NCBI GenBank assembly: GCA_029582265.1
Contig: CM055835.1
Span: 13,695,498 to 13,759,497 of the forward strand
Reading direction: 5' to 3'
DNA length: 64,000 nt
Source: Zoroaster sp. YZ-2022
Taxonomy: Eukaryota > Echinodermata > Asteroidea > Forcipulatida > Zoroasteridae
Every line of letters begins with the position of its first letter. Positions within the stretch are counted from its first letter, which is position 1. Positions 11,601 through 21,419 of this stretch are shown one piece after another. The notes below the pieces were generated by a model. That model was not told the origin of the DNA, ran no database searches, and worked only from the letters and a program-made list of their open reading frames with translations. Both the position numbers and the translations under genes were made by a program.

Positions 11601-13058
11601 AAAGTAATTATAAAATGCGCGGAAGGAGGACGCGATCTTATGTTAGCAGATCCGTTATTACAAAATCTTGATGATGTAATGTTTGATGAAAATAATGAAG
11701 AATATGAGTTAAGTGATGAAGCTTATAATACGTCTTTAAGTAAAGAACTAGAAAGACAAAAAAGTTCAGATAGGTTAGAAAGATTACCCGATGCTACTAT
11801 AAAGTTAAGAACGACAAATGGTGAACGAGTTGATGACTTTTATAGATTAGTAAAGAACAAGGTTTGAAACTAAAAAAAATACCAGATTGGGAAAATTTTC
11901 AAGTAACGAAAGAGGGTATATTCTATAACGATGGTGAAAATAAAAAAGTAAGGTTAACGCATGCGAAACAAAACAAAACCTTTCTTTCGTTAAATTCAAT
12001 AGCTAATGAAGCGGCCAAAGCTGGCTATAGCCAGGTTAGATTCATGAGAGAACAATTGGGTATAAAAGACTGGAAAAGTATTAGAAAAGTTAAGATAGAA
12101 AAAAATGCAGATGAAACTTTTAAAAAACTAGAAAGTCTATCAGTTAGGAAAAAAACAAGTAGAAAGTTACCAACACCGCCATCGTCACCAACACTCGAAG
12201 AAGAACCGTTTTTCAATGCTAGTGTTGATATCGAAATGGATGATCTAAGAGGTAAAAAAAAAATAGACACGATTGAAGAATTTATAAATTTTTTTGCGCA
12301 AAACGCAGAAACTCGAGATGAAAGAAATATACTCCGCGAATTAAGGGGTTACGCAGATCTTATGAAAACGACGCAAGGACAAAATTAAAATTTGAAGCAG
12401 AATTATACACACGTAACAAAGAATTAACCGCAATTAGAACTAGAATTGCTAACAACGACGAGGGAGATGAAAATGCGATAGATCAACTTGCACAACAAGA
12501 ACAAGAATTATTAGATGAAATTGATACGATTAAAGAACAAATTAACAGGTTTGATTATGAAAATAGTAGTCAACTTAGTAGAATAAAAAAAACGTTACAT
12601 AGAATAAAAAACATAGACAAAACGTTGTATGAAAAATTAGAACTTTATTTAGAGAACAAGGTGTAACGATAGTCAGTTTATTAACGGCTTTTAGTATGAC
12701 CATCGCTTTTATAATTGAAGCGTTCGGTAATGTTGTAAGTTCTGTTGTTCCAAAACCCACACCACCCGAACCCATTCCACCAACGCCCACACCAGAACCC
12801 GAACCCATTCCACCAACTCCAAAACCGAGTGGTGGTGTAAAAGAGTGGATACAAAAAACATTAAAAAATCTAGCGAATGTATTATCTAAACTGGGAGCGA
12901 AAGCTTTAGCCGCTTTACCGGCTATTATCGGCAGTATAGTAAGTTGGTTATTTAAAACAGCTTCCAGCATCGTCGCGTGGACAGCGGAACATTTATGGTT
13001 GGCGATAAGCGGAGTCGGAGTATTAGTTTTAGCTTATACGCAGAAAATGTTACAGTGA
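11556..13058 (+). pseudogene. Large Polinton protein with Pro-rich and C-terminal TM region
   Basis: Four consecutive frames look like one protein of about 450-500 residues. The first (11556-11867) is acidic and helical. The next (11864-12388) starts KKIPDWENFQV and has a Ser/Pro-rich patch (LPTPPSSPTLEEEP). A helical coiled-coil-like part at about 12390-12665 is in a further frame. The last (12696-13058) has a proline repeat with PEPIPPTP-type units, then GGVKEWIQKTLKNL, then two hydrophobic helices (AALPAIIGSIVSWLF and LWLAISGVGVLVLAY). Breaks lie near 11850, 12385 and 12650. Proteins of this architecture recur in Polintons, but I know of no proven role; a structural or membrane role is plausible. 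Confidence 0.5.
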
Positions 13059-13064
13059 TCCGCG

Positions 13065-14430
13065 TCAGCGTAACAATTCGTAAATCCAACACCTACACCG
13101 GTTAAAATCGCAAAACCAATTATTAAAGAATTTTTCTTCTTGATGTGTATCTTCTTTTATCGTATCTTCTAAAGAGTCTTCTTTTAACGTGGTTTCTAAA
13201 GGTCTTTTAATCGTATCTTCTAAAGAGTCTTGCGCGTGCGCTAAACAATCGCTCATATTTTCATCTTCTACATGTTTCGTAATTGTTGGTAGTTGCGTTT
13301 GTAAAGGTAAAATAGGAGGAATAGTGGGTGTTGAATTTGTATCTAAATTTGAACCCAACGATAAATTACTCGTCGCGATTAATAGATTATTGTTGTATCC
13401 GGCGTACGTACCTATTCGTAAATTCATATCGCTAGGCATCATGTATAAATTTTCTCCTAAACAAAAGTTTAATTGACTGCGGGCGAATTGTAAAACATCC
13501 TGATATCGTTGAATACTAGACTGTAAATCAATGGGAGAGTCAATTTCGGCATCTATTATATTTATAAATTCACGTTGCGCGTCTAAACCGGTGCCGCTTG
13601 CTGAAAATGAGCTTTTTGCTTGCGTTTGAGCTCCTAAAATCGCGTAAACATACGTTCTTATTGAATCGTTAATTCGTTGCGTACCAATATCCGTAAAACC
13701 CCGAGATAGTCCCAAAGACAATATAAATTTAGTCCACGCCGTTTTAACGCTTTCAGATTGTAAAATGAAACCTACTCTAATGGTATGTTCTTTACGATTA
13801 TGTACTCCATCGTCAAACTCCATTCTTTTTTCTTTCGCTTCAAAGTTTGACTTGAGATTGTTTAGAGAAACAAGGCCGGTGTTTGGATTTAAAATAGAAT
13901 TGTCGTAGTTGTGTCCGGGTACGGGTTCGTATCCTCTTCTTCCGATTTGATGCCAATAATAAGCGGTACCTAATCCTTCAGTGTACGCATCGACGCGTTG
14001 TTTCCAATTGGTCAATGTTGACAAATGAAAGTCTTTACACAATCTAATATACGCGCTCACGTCTATATTGTTGTCAAACGCGTTGTAAAAATTTTGGAAT
14101 GATGTTGGACAACTCATTTCTTTGAGCAGTCGTCTAATTTGATAATAAACGTGAAATCTAAAAAACTACGGATCATCATGTTTGAATGAAACAAATGCCC
14201 GTAGCTCACGCCGCATCTCGTTGTAGCGCAATACGTTGCAAAATTTATTTGATTTTGATAAAAAATTAACGGCTGATGATGCCAATCATTGACAACTTTT
14301 TGACTATTAACTTTGGGTAACTTGTAGTTGATAAAAACATTATCGAAATTTATGTTTAAAAAATCGTTCTCGTTAATGTAAATGCAGGTATGCAGGTATT
14401 CGATATTTGATCTTATCAATAAATCGATAC
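13065..14430 (-). pseudogene. LINE-split Polinton protein, C-terminal part
   Basis: The long frame 14117 to 13065 (350 residues) contains AYYWHQIGRRGYEPVPGH, VYAILGAQTQAK and QRYQDVLQFARSQLN, then a repetitive acidic Ser/Thr/Glu region (EDTIKRPLETTLKEDSLED). Near the end a neighbouring frame encodes a hydrophobic helix (SLIIGFAILTGVGVGF), so a frameshift probably precedes 13120. Upstream residues 14114-14419 are in a second frame (ATTRCGVSYGHL) and appear to belong to the same protein. The LINE cuts the gene just beyond. The N-terminal piece is at 17936-18038. Function is unknown; a minor virion protein is a guess. Confidence 0.55.
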
Positions 14431-14938
14431 CTCATGGACTGACGACCATGCCTTGCATAGTTAGGGGTAGATAGGGTCCTTAAACCTGTCGTAACAGGTA
14501 GCCTATCTAGTGATGGTGTCACGAAAAAAAAAAAAAAACACCTTGGGGGTAGGGGGTAGTGGGAGCCCGATAGCCCTGTAAGGCAATCCCCTAGTGCTGG
14601 TGACACGAACATAACACTTGGGTAGTGAGAGCCCATTAGCCTGGTAAGGCAATCTCCTAGTGATGGTGTTGCAAACAAAAACACCCCCAATTATGGGAAA
14701 ATAATTGCATATGATCCTAATGTCCACTTCAAAAGTTACATACCGCATCGCTCGTCGCGCGGGTAACCAAGGAGCGCGTCCCTCAGTGAGACGCCAGGCT
14801 GGGGTCGAAAAATATGCTACTGGCTGTGACAGGTTGTCTCTGTCCTCCAAAAGTCCCATCAAGTCACACGAAACAATGTCCTCGGACCGAAGTTTCTCTA
14901 ACAAGTCACGCTCAAAGCGAAAAATGCTGTCAAATTTG

Positions 14939-15995
14939 TTAACATCAACATTTCAACACTCAATATACGAACCCTATCATGCGACATTAAATTTGCAAAC
15001 TCTATCCAAGAAGCAAAAAAACTAAATCTTGACGTTCTTGCCTTACAAGAAGTCCGTCGTTGTGGCTCTGGTACCATTGAATTTGACTCTGATAGTTTAC
15101 TAGGTTGGCAATTTGTCTGGAGTGGATATAAGTATAAGAGCAAGGATGGAGTAGATTTTATTTTGGCACCTCATGTGAAGTTGGTTGATACGCATATTCA
15201 TCTTGAAGCGAGAATACTATCTGTTCGTGTTATCATTCATGGTTTGTTCCTAACTTTGACATGTTCTTGTGCCCCTACTGAGTGCAGTGTAGAGTCTGCA
15301 AAATCTCACTTTTATGGCAAACTCAGACAAGCTAACAACGATATGCTCAAATATAACCGCTTTAAATCCATTAACATGGGGGATTTCAATGCATCTATCG
15401 GAATGGATTCTAAAAATAGTGGTGCTTGGGACAATGTTTTAGGTTTTAACAACTCTTCCCAATTGAAACCAATAGCAATGGTGAATCCTTTTGAAATTTT
15501 GTTCAGAAAATAGGCTTAGAATCATCAATAGCATCTTCCGGACAAAGAGAATTCATAGGGAAACATGGGTCCATAAGCCAACAGGTAAAGCAAAACGCCT
15601 TGATTATATAACCACCAGGAAATATATATCAAGCTTTATCACATCTTGTAGAGCATATCGTAAAACTGCATCCATCTTTGACACAGATCACTATATGGTA
15701 ACAATGACATTGAAATATCCTACATCAAACAAGAAACTTTTTCAATCATTTTCTAAAAAGCAAACTCCTAAACCAAAGTTGAATGTATCTCTTCTGCGCG
15801 ACAACAAAGACGCTGCTAAACTCTATTCAGATCAGCTAGACTCAAAACTCGGGTTAGAAGATATTCCAAATGACTTGGAACAAATAGCAGATGATATTAC
15901 GGTAGCGATACAAGATTCGCTAGAAGCTGTTTGCCCAAAATCATCCCTAATAAATCTTCTGAACCCTGGCAAGATCAAGAATTACAAAATCTAAT
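14939..15995 (+). pseudogene. LINE endonuclease domain (AP-endonuclease-like), frameshifted
   Basis: Nicks target DNA for retrotransposition. Frames across 14939-15994 give DVLALQEVRRCGSG (about 15033), the metal-site motif MGDFNASIG (about 15376) and, after a frame change near 15500, the segment with TWVHKPTGKAKRLDYI and DTDHYMVTM (about 15565-15710), the usual Asp/His end of this fold. A basic linker follows. At least two frameshifts make it inactive. Confidence 0.8.
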
Positions 15996-16161
15996 GAGCA
16001 AGCTGCATAAAAATCCAAAAAAAATAGGGCTCTTCAAAGCAAATTCGTAAGAAGAGAAAACTTTAAAAGATCAATATTTTCATGAAAAAGCCGTTGCTAT
16101 AAATACTGCAGCAGAGGCAAGACAAGTTGAGAAAGAATTTCAACTTGCTAAAACCAAATCT

Positions 16162-17620
16162 ATGCACTCTACCACCTCAAAAATCACCATTTCAAATGAA
16201 AAGTTAATAAAGCATTTCAAAGAGCATTTTTCTGAAAAGGTTATTGACGTACCACCTGAGTTAGAACATCCAAATAGTTATGATTACTTGTTGGATACAC
16301 AGGTTGAAGTGAATGAAGATCCACCTAACCTTGATGAAATTGCTGAAGTAGTTAAAACATTTAAGAATAACAAATCTGCTGGTACAGATAATCTTCACTG
16401 TGAAGGGCTGAAGTACCATTGTAGTAAGAATCTTCTTGTGTATTTAACTATGCTGACTTCTCTTGTATGGTCTCTAGTGGCTGTCCCAGAATCTTGGCTT
16501 GCTATGAAGGTAGGTTGTCTCTACAAAAGGGTTTGAAGTCTCTAGCAGAAAAGTACCGGGCATTGTCTATTGGTTCAAATCTTAGTAAAATAGTTCCTCG
16601 TATAATTTTAAATAGGTTACAGGAAACCTATGAGCTGAATATTTCTGAATTTCAGTTTGGTTTTAGAAAAGGTCGGTCAACTGTGGATGCAATCTTTGTC
16701 AGCAAGAATGTTATACAAAAGCATGCTGGACCTCTTGTTTTGGTCTTTGTTGACTTAACAGCGGCATATGATTATATCCCTAGAGATTTTTTGTTTCGGG
16801 TTTTAGAACTACGCACTGGTGCCAAACTCATTATCTACATTCTCAGAAAATTATATGATGGTACAACTGCATGTATTTCTGGGACTAAAGTAAAATTTGA
16901 TATTTTATCTGGTTGTCGACAAGGAGGCCTAGAAAGTCCAACACTGTTTAACTTCTATTTTGATTTTGTCTTGAAAGTGTGTGCAGAGGCTATTGACAGA
17001 AAGTATCCAGGTGGATGGGGTGTCTCGTTCGATTACCGTATTTCTAGCGAATGCACTAACCGGGAACAAAGAAAAACCAAGAAAATGAATGGTATTGAAA
17101 TAATAAGGTGGCTCTTGTATGCCGATGATTTGGTTTATTTTGTATAAGCATTGCTGAAGCACAAGGAATTATGAATATAATGAACACAACTTGTAAACGT
17201 TTTGGATTAACAATTTCTTTCAAAAACTAAAGTGATGCAATTTAATACATCTACGAGTGACATAAATATTGTCATTGATGGTACTGAACTTGGAAATGTG
17301 TCTGAATTTTGCTATCTTGGCCACACCATCTTCAATGATGGTAGAAATTCCACTGACCTAAGAATTGCAAAGGCTACAGCTAAATTTTATGAACTTAAGG
17401 GGTTCTTTGTGACAGGGAAGTACGTATGTCCATTCGGACTAAAATCCTGGAAGCATGTGTTCGTCCTAGACTGACATATGCTACCCAATGCTGGAGAGCC
17501 TAGTGAGAAAGAAATAAAAAGGATTGAAAGTAGTTGGTATGGTTTCCTAAGGCGAATGATTAAAGATGGTTTCCGTAGGAAACCTTCACTATAGAAGGTG
17601 AAGTTAATCATGCTCTTTAC
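16162..17620 (+). pseudogene. LINE reverse transcriptase, frameshifted
   Basis: Frames 16162-16536, 16467-17147 and 17232-17474 carry the reverse transcriptase. I see NNKSAGTDNLHCEGLK, FQFGFRKGRSTVDAIF, VFVDLTAAYD, SGCRQGGLESPTLFNFY and the catalytic LLYADDLVYF (YADD at 17118-17129), then a C-terminal EFCYLGHTIFNDG segment typical of LINE thumb regions. Breaks are near 16530, 17145, 17230 and 17475. The gene is dead but has lost few motifs, so the insertion is not very old. Confidence 0.88.
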
Positions 17621-17935
17621 TTTGCTAATATAGATCTAGAGCGCATAACAAAAGTCAACCACTTCGGAATTATATTAACTCCCAGTATCTGAAATACATA
17701 GCTCATACTTGTCGTAGGGAAATACAAATTTGACCAAGCTTAGTTTATTTTTATTCCTAGAGTCCCATACTATCGAGATCCCTGGATAGGTATCTCAAGA
17801 CTTCTGGGTGATATTTCTATTGAGCAGATTAAAAGAGAAACACAGTCAAAGACTGGTTTCACCAGGCTCCTAGGAGTCCTGACTCATATGAAGCCTAAAG
17901 CTTCAAAATGAGGACCTAAACTGTACTGTACTGTA

Positions 17936-18038
17936 TACTCGTTAGATCGCTAGCGTCAAAATCAAGAAACGGTTTAAAATCTCCAGATGTTGGATATGAA
18001 TACGTAAAATTACTCTTGAATGATAATGGAAACGTCAT
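17936..18038 (-). pseudogene. LINE-split Polinton protein, N-terminal part
   Basis: ATG at 18036-18038 opens about 34 codons (FTYSYPTSGDFKPFLDFDAS) running to the LINE 3' end. By strand, position and open frame this is the missing start of the gene at 13065-14430. Its first codons overlap, in antisense, the possible upstream start of the minor capsid candidate at 18020. Confidence 0.55.
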
Positions 18039-18736
18039 TTATTATAACATTTAATAATAAAATGTATCATACATTCGAAATTGAAATCGGTAAAGAAGGC
18101 GGATCGGTTATGTTAAGCGACGCTATCGATAATCGACAAGGCAATCTCTCGATTATATTACACAGCGCAAACATTTGGGTGGGATATTACAACATACGTA
18201 AAAAAGAAAGAATAGTCTATCGCACAACCGGTGAAGACGACGTTGTAAATTTTATAGAACCCGGGCTTTACAACATTAACGAAATTGTTGAGGTTATAAC
18301 GCGAGATAAGCCTTGGATCACTTTTACGATTGATAAAAAAACCGGTGTTTTCTTGTTTAAAATAACTCAAGCTAACAAGTCTGTTAAATTTACTAGCGGG
18401 TTGGCTAATTTGTTGGGGTTTCACAACGAATTTCTAACTGTGGGGGAATACAACAACAAAATCGACGTACAACTTTTTAAAATTTTATACATTCATTGCG
18501 ATCAAATTTCTACGACCAATAATTATTTCAACGGTAAACCTTGCACTATTTTAAACGCTTTTCCTTTGCAAGACGCGTCGTTTGGCGAAAGCATGTATAT
18601 GCAATATACAAATCCGCCGATGAAAAAATTACGAGTCGGCACTTTTAACGAGTTGAGTTTTCGAGTTAGAGATAGCAAAAGTAGAGACGTACATAATCAC
18701 GGTTTCCCCATTATTTTAAATATAGAGATAATATAA
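18020..18736 (+). CDS. Polinton minor capsid (penton-like) protein, candidate
   Basis: An intact frame of 238 residues. The in-frame ATG at 18062 (MYHTFEIEIGKEGG) is a likelier start, because it avoids overlap with the divergent gene starting at 18038. The C-terminal third has the motifs I associate with Polinton minor capsid proteins: LLGFHNEF, an Asn-Gly-Lys-Pro turn, DASFGESMYMQYTNPP and KLRVGTFNELSFRVRD, ending HNHGFPIILNIEI. The family is thought to form the single-jelly-roll penton. It is one of the few genes here without a break. It is followed with zero spacing by the next ORF, suggesting coordinated expression. Confidence 0.65.
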   Translation: MIMETSFIITFNNKMYHTFEIEIGKEGGSVMLSDAIDNRQGNLSIILHSANIWVGYYNIRKKERIVYRTTGEDDVVNFIEPGLYNINEIVEVITRDKPWITFTIDKKTGVFLFKITQANKSVKFTSGLANLLGFHNEFLTVGEYNNKIDVQLFKILYIHCDQISTTNNYFNGKPCTILNAFPLQDASFGESMYMQYTNPPMKKLRVGTFNELSFRVRDSKSRDVHNHGFPIILNIEII

Positions 18737-19228
18737 ATGGCGAGTATTTACGGACCCAGTCGTATAACGGCCGCTAGCGTTGGAGTTAGCGACGGAGCAC
18801 CAAAGAAAGGCGATGTAGGCGAAATTTACGAACATCACGGATATCTAAACAGAGATGAAATTTTACAGCGAGGAGTTTTAATTGAAAAATTCGACGCCGT
18901 ACTCGGATGGCATGATACGTTTAAACAACCCTTTTTCTTGTTTACGGTCGCGCCTACGTATTGCAGCATTTTTACGCAGTTTATAAAAACTAATAGTTTT
19001 GCTACGCATTCAGCGACGCGTGATTACGCTCCCAACATTTATTATATTCCTTCTCCGCAACGAGATGTAAAATTTCATTTTCTCGATCATGAAATTCAAC
19101 ATTTAAAATACGAAATGTGTTTTAAAATGCGAAACGTTAGAAATGTTTTTGTCGAAGCTAGTTTTTTCGGATCGCTAAATTCAAAAATCTGTTATAATAT
19201 TAAAATGAAAAGTTTACCATCAAATTAA
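18737..19228 (+). CDS. Polinton protein MASIYGPSR paralog 1
   Basis: Intact 163-residue frame starting directly after the stop of the minor capsid candidate. It begins MASIYGPSR and contains Gly/Lys-rich residues, then HGYLNRDEILQRG, a hydrophobic FKQPFFLFTVAP, DVKFHFLDHEIQHL and a C-terminal FGSLNSKICYNIKM. No transmembrane helix is clear; the second half looks strand-rich. A degenerate paralog follows at 19248. I do not recognise the family; a virion accessory or fibre-like role is only a guess from its place beside the capsid gene. Confidence 0.6.
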   Translation: MASIYGPSRITAASVGVSDGAPKKGDVGEIYEHHGYLNRDEILQRGVLIEKFDAVLGWHDTFKQPFFLFTVAPTYCSIFTQFIKTNSFATHSATRDYAPNIYYIPSPQRDVKFHFLDHEIQHLKYEMCFKMRNVRNVFVEASFFGSLNSKICYNIKMKSLPSN

Positions 19229-19247
19229 ATAATTTTATACTATAAAT

Positions 19248-19740
19248 ATGGCGAGTATTTACGGACCCAGTCGAAAAACGAGCTCGAACAAAGTTCACTC
19301 TCACAAAGCAACGCTCACACTCATGAAAAAGCAAAATTATAGAAAAAGTGGATATATAGAACGTTCCGCTCTTCAAAGTAGGACGATTTATAGTTTAGAT
19401 GATAACATTTATTTTGATTGTGGAGCTAGATATGGGCCGAGTTTTATTCCTTTGTGCCAATAACTGATTGTACAACTTTTGTAAAATCAGTTATTGGTGA
19501 AAACGTTTTTCAACGAGTTGAGAAACGTGAAATTTTATTGGGTGGTGGCCGTAGCTTCTTTTTTTTCACCACCAATGATAACGATAGATTTTACATAAAT
19601 GATCCCAATTATGTAGAATGCAGCATTTGGCTTAAAATAAACCAACCCAACTACAACAGAAAATTTCTAATTCATTTAAAGTTTTAGGCTCTTTAGAAAC
19701 TAGAATCTGTTACGAGATCAAAATTATTTCTTTATCGTAA
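19248..19740 (+). pseudogene. Polinton protein MASIYGPSR paralog 2, frameshifted
   Basis: Opens with the same first nine residues and nearly the same DNA as the gene at 18737. It has a matching SGYIERSALQSR region, then shifts frame at about 19445-19460 into a frame with DNDRFYINDPNYVECSIWL, and again near 19685 into GSLETRICYEIKI, the counterpart of the paralog's C-terminus. The two copies differ widely between the conserved ends, so the duplication predates the decay. Confidence 0.6.
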
Positions 19741-19777
19741 AATTTAAAAAAATTATAATCTTTTTCTATTAACAAAA

Positions 19778-20413
19778 ATGAGTGTGCATACAGAATCAAC
19801 GAATGTACTTTATCCAAATTTAACAGTTTTAACGAATGACTCTACCTCAGAGAGCGCTAAATCATTTCGATTGCAAAAAATCGACGATATTCAAAAAGAA
19901 TTACGAATCGAAATAAACGAACGCGAAGCCACGTATAAAAAATATAATAAAATCATCAACGTTTGTAATATTGTAGAAACTCTCGCAGAAATGGGTTGTA
20001 TGGGGGCAGGAGCCATCGGAATAGCCAGTATCGCCACAGTCGTATCGTCGCCGGTGGGATTCGCTTTAGAAGGTTTAGCTTTGGGGTTGGGTAGTGCGGC
20101 GGTTGTCATCAGATTTGCGAAAAATAAATTGCTTAAAAAAGCTAAAAAACATGATGAAATACAAATTTTAGCAATGAGTAAACTCAACACGATCGAAAAC
20201 CACGTTAGTAAAGCCATCGAAGACGGTTACATCAGTCAAGAAGAATTTGTGCTCATATGCGAAGAGCGAGATAAATATTATAAAATGAAAGAAAAAATCC
20301 GTAATGCACCAACGTTTAAACCAGCGAGTTTATCGTCAAAAACAGAGGTTAAACCTATCGATGCAACTGCAGAAAAAAAAATTCTTATAGAAAAACGTTT
20401 GAGTTTAAAGTGA
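19778..20413 (+). CDS. Polinton hypothetical membrane protein
   Basis: Intact 211-residue frame. The N-terminal 70 residues are polar with a helix (IQKELRIEINEREATYKKY). Two adjacent hydrophobic glycine/alanine-rich helices follow (about residues 72-110: GCMGAGAIGIASIATVVSS and GFALEGLALGLGSAAVVI). Then come a Lys-rich stretch, a helical domain with DGYISQEEFVLICEERDKYY and a basic tail. This topology recurs in uncharacterised Polinton proteins. Function is unknown; membrane or virion association is inferred from the hairpin-like hydrophobic pair. Confidence 0.65.
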   Translation: MSVHTESTNVLYPNLTVLTNDSTSESAKSFRLQKIDDIQKELRIEINEREATYKKYNKIINVCNIVETLAEMGCMGAGAIGIASIATVVSSPVGFALEGLALGLGSAAVVIRFAKNKLLKKAKKHDEIQILAMSKLNTIENHVSKAIEDGYISQEEFVLICEERDKYYKMKEKIRNAPTFKPASLSSKTEVKPIDATAEKKILIEKRLSLK

Positions 20414-20558
20414 GCGTAAATAAATATTATTATAATGTAGAGGATCAAAAACTCGCTTGCAAATAGCGGAGCGAGTAACAATGTGTAGGCCACCACCGTA
20501 CAATTTAAATTTTTAGTACAATGTTTATAATTAGTTCTAAATGCCAAAAATAGTTTCT

Positions 20559-20855
20559 TTATTTATTTCGTTTATACTCTTGTACTCGTTGTAATACGAG
20601 TCGATGTAGCGCATGTCTAAACCATGTTATTGTGTAGCGCATGTCTATACCAGCTAAATTTCTAGATTTAAACAACTCTGACGCTGGAACTAATTTTTCT
20701 CGCACGATTATAATCAATTGTTGTGCGGGAATGTTTTTAATATAATATTCTAAAAATATAAAATCATGTGAATTTGAACAAAACGATTTCAAATCACTAA
20801 TAAGATTGAGTATACACGTTCGTAATAGTTCGCCCATATTGATATTACTCAACAT
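20559..20855 (-). CDS. Small Polinton ORF, unknown
   Basis: 98 residues from ATG 20855, helical and basic, with QQLIIIVREKLVPASELFKSR in the middle and WFRHALHRLVLQRVQEYKRNK at the end. It is the last of a minus-strand run starting at the right terminus (22485) and lies 15 bp beyond the next gene of that run. I do not recognise it. Confidence 0.45.
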   Translation of the reverse strand: MLSNINMGELLRTCILNLISDLKSFCSNSHDFIFLEYYIKNIPAQQLIIIVREKLVPASELFKSRNLAGIDMRYTITWFRHALHRLVLQRVQEYKRNK

Positions 20856-20869
20856 TATTTTAAAAAGTT

Positions 20870-21118
20870 TTATTTTTTTTCCAACAACTCTACCATTACT
20901 AAATTAAACAACCGTATAGCTTTTTTGTTCATTTGGTAAGAAGTTTTTACTTTTAATGCTCTTGCGCAGTTTGCGCAAAGACCCGTCGTTGTTTTTGTAC
21001 CTTTTTTACAATTTTTACACTCTACCGGAGAGGTTTTTCTTTTTAATTTTAAACTGATGAAAAGCGCAATAGTGTACGTTGGGCGAACTACGCACGCAAC
21101 ATTTGTACGTTTTACCAA
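20870..21118 (-). CDS. Small zinc-ribbon-like Polinton protein
   Basis: 82 residues. The central C-x2-C ... C-x2-C arrangement (ECKNCKKGTKTTTGLCANC) looks like a small zinc ribbon, flanked by basic residues that could contact nucleic acid. Its start overlaps the end of the upstream ORF by 7 bp. A regulatory or DNA-binding role is inference only. Confidence 0.5.
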   Translation of the reverse strand: MVKRTNVACVVRPTYTIALFISLKLKRKTSPVECKNCKKGTKTTTGLCANCARALKVKTSYQMNKKAIRLFNLVMVELLEKK

Positions 21119-21333
21119 CTATTAACCATCTGCAAGGAACGATTATTTTCTGCATACTCTTTTATTACTTGTCTAGATAATATTTTTAGTTTACGATACT
21201 CGTACTCTACTTTATCACCGTCATTGATAACCTTTTGCGCTTCTATTAAAAAGTTATCAATAATATCAAACTCTTGCGGGAGACTGCCATTGTAGCGCCA
21301 ATATGTATTTATAAGTTTTCTCTCTCGTCGCAT
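21112..21333 (-). CDS. Small Polinton ORF, unknown, helical
   Basis: 73 residues, rich in charged helix-forming residues (VEYEYRKLKILSRQVIKEYAENN). It overlaps the zinc-ribbon ORF by 7 bp, which supports a compact co-oriented gene run. No recognised domain. Confidence 0.4.
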   Translation of the reverse strand: MRRERKLINTYWRYNGSLPQEFDIIDNFLIEAQKVINDGDKVEYEYRKLKILSRQVIKEYAENNRSLQMVNSW

Positions 21334-21419
21334 TTGTTATTGTTTTTTATAATGTTTTTTCATTCATTAAAATACTTTTGTTATCGTTATCATCTATTAA
21401 AAAACTTTCGTTATCGTTA
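21334..21419. other. AT-rich gap with short direct repeat
   Basis: An approximately 30-bp word around CTTTCGTTATCGTTATCATC occurs two to three times (21376-21425), next to the 3' end of the clamp-like gene. No gene. Confidence 0.6.

Larger units (their letters stand above)
14434..17935 (+). mobile_element. APE-type LINE (RTE-like?) nested in the Polinton
   Basis: Composition rises in GC and the Polinton frame is lost at about 14434, resuming at about 17936. In order: a 5' region with 2-3 copies of an 80-90 bp unit (TAGTGATGGTGTCACGA... AGGCAATCCCCTAGTG, 14500-14690), an endonuclease domain, reverse transcriptase and a C-terminal region. The 3' end is (ACTGT)n-like (17920-17932). Clade is uncertain: the RT words FRKGRSTVDAIF and FVDLTAAYD are RTE-like to my eye. 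No clean target duplication was found, so edges are good to about 10-20 bp. Confidence 0.85.

Noticed and set aside
14373..14904. Two minus-strand frames over the LINE 5' region
   Set aside because: They translate the antisense of the 80-90 bp LINE 5' repeats and a long A run; the LINE reads on the other strand.
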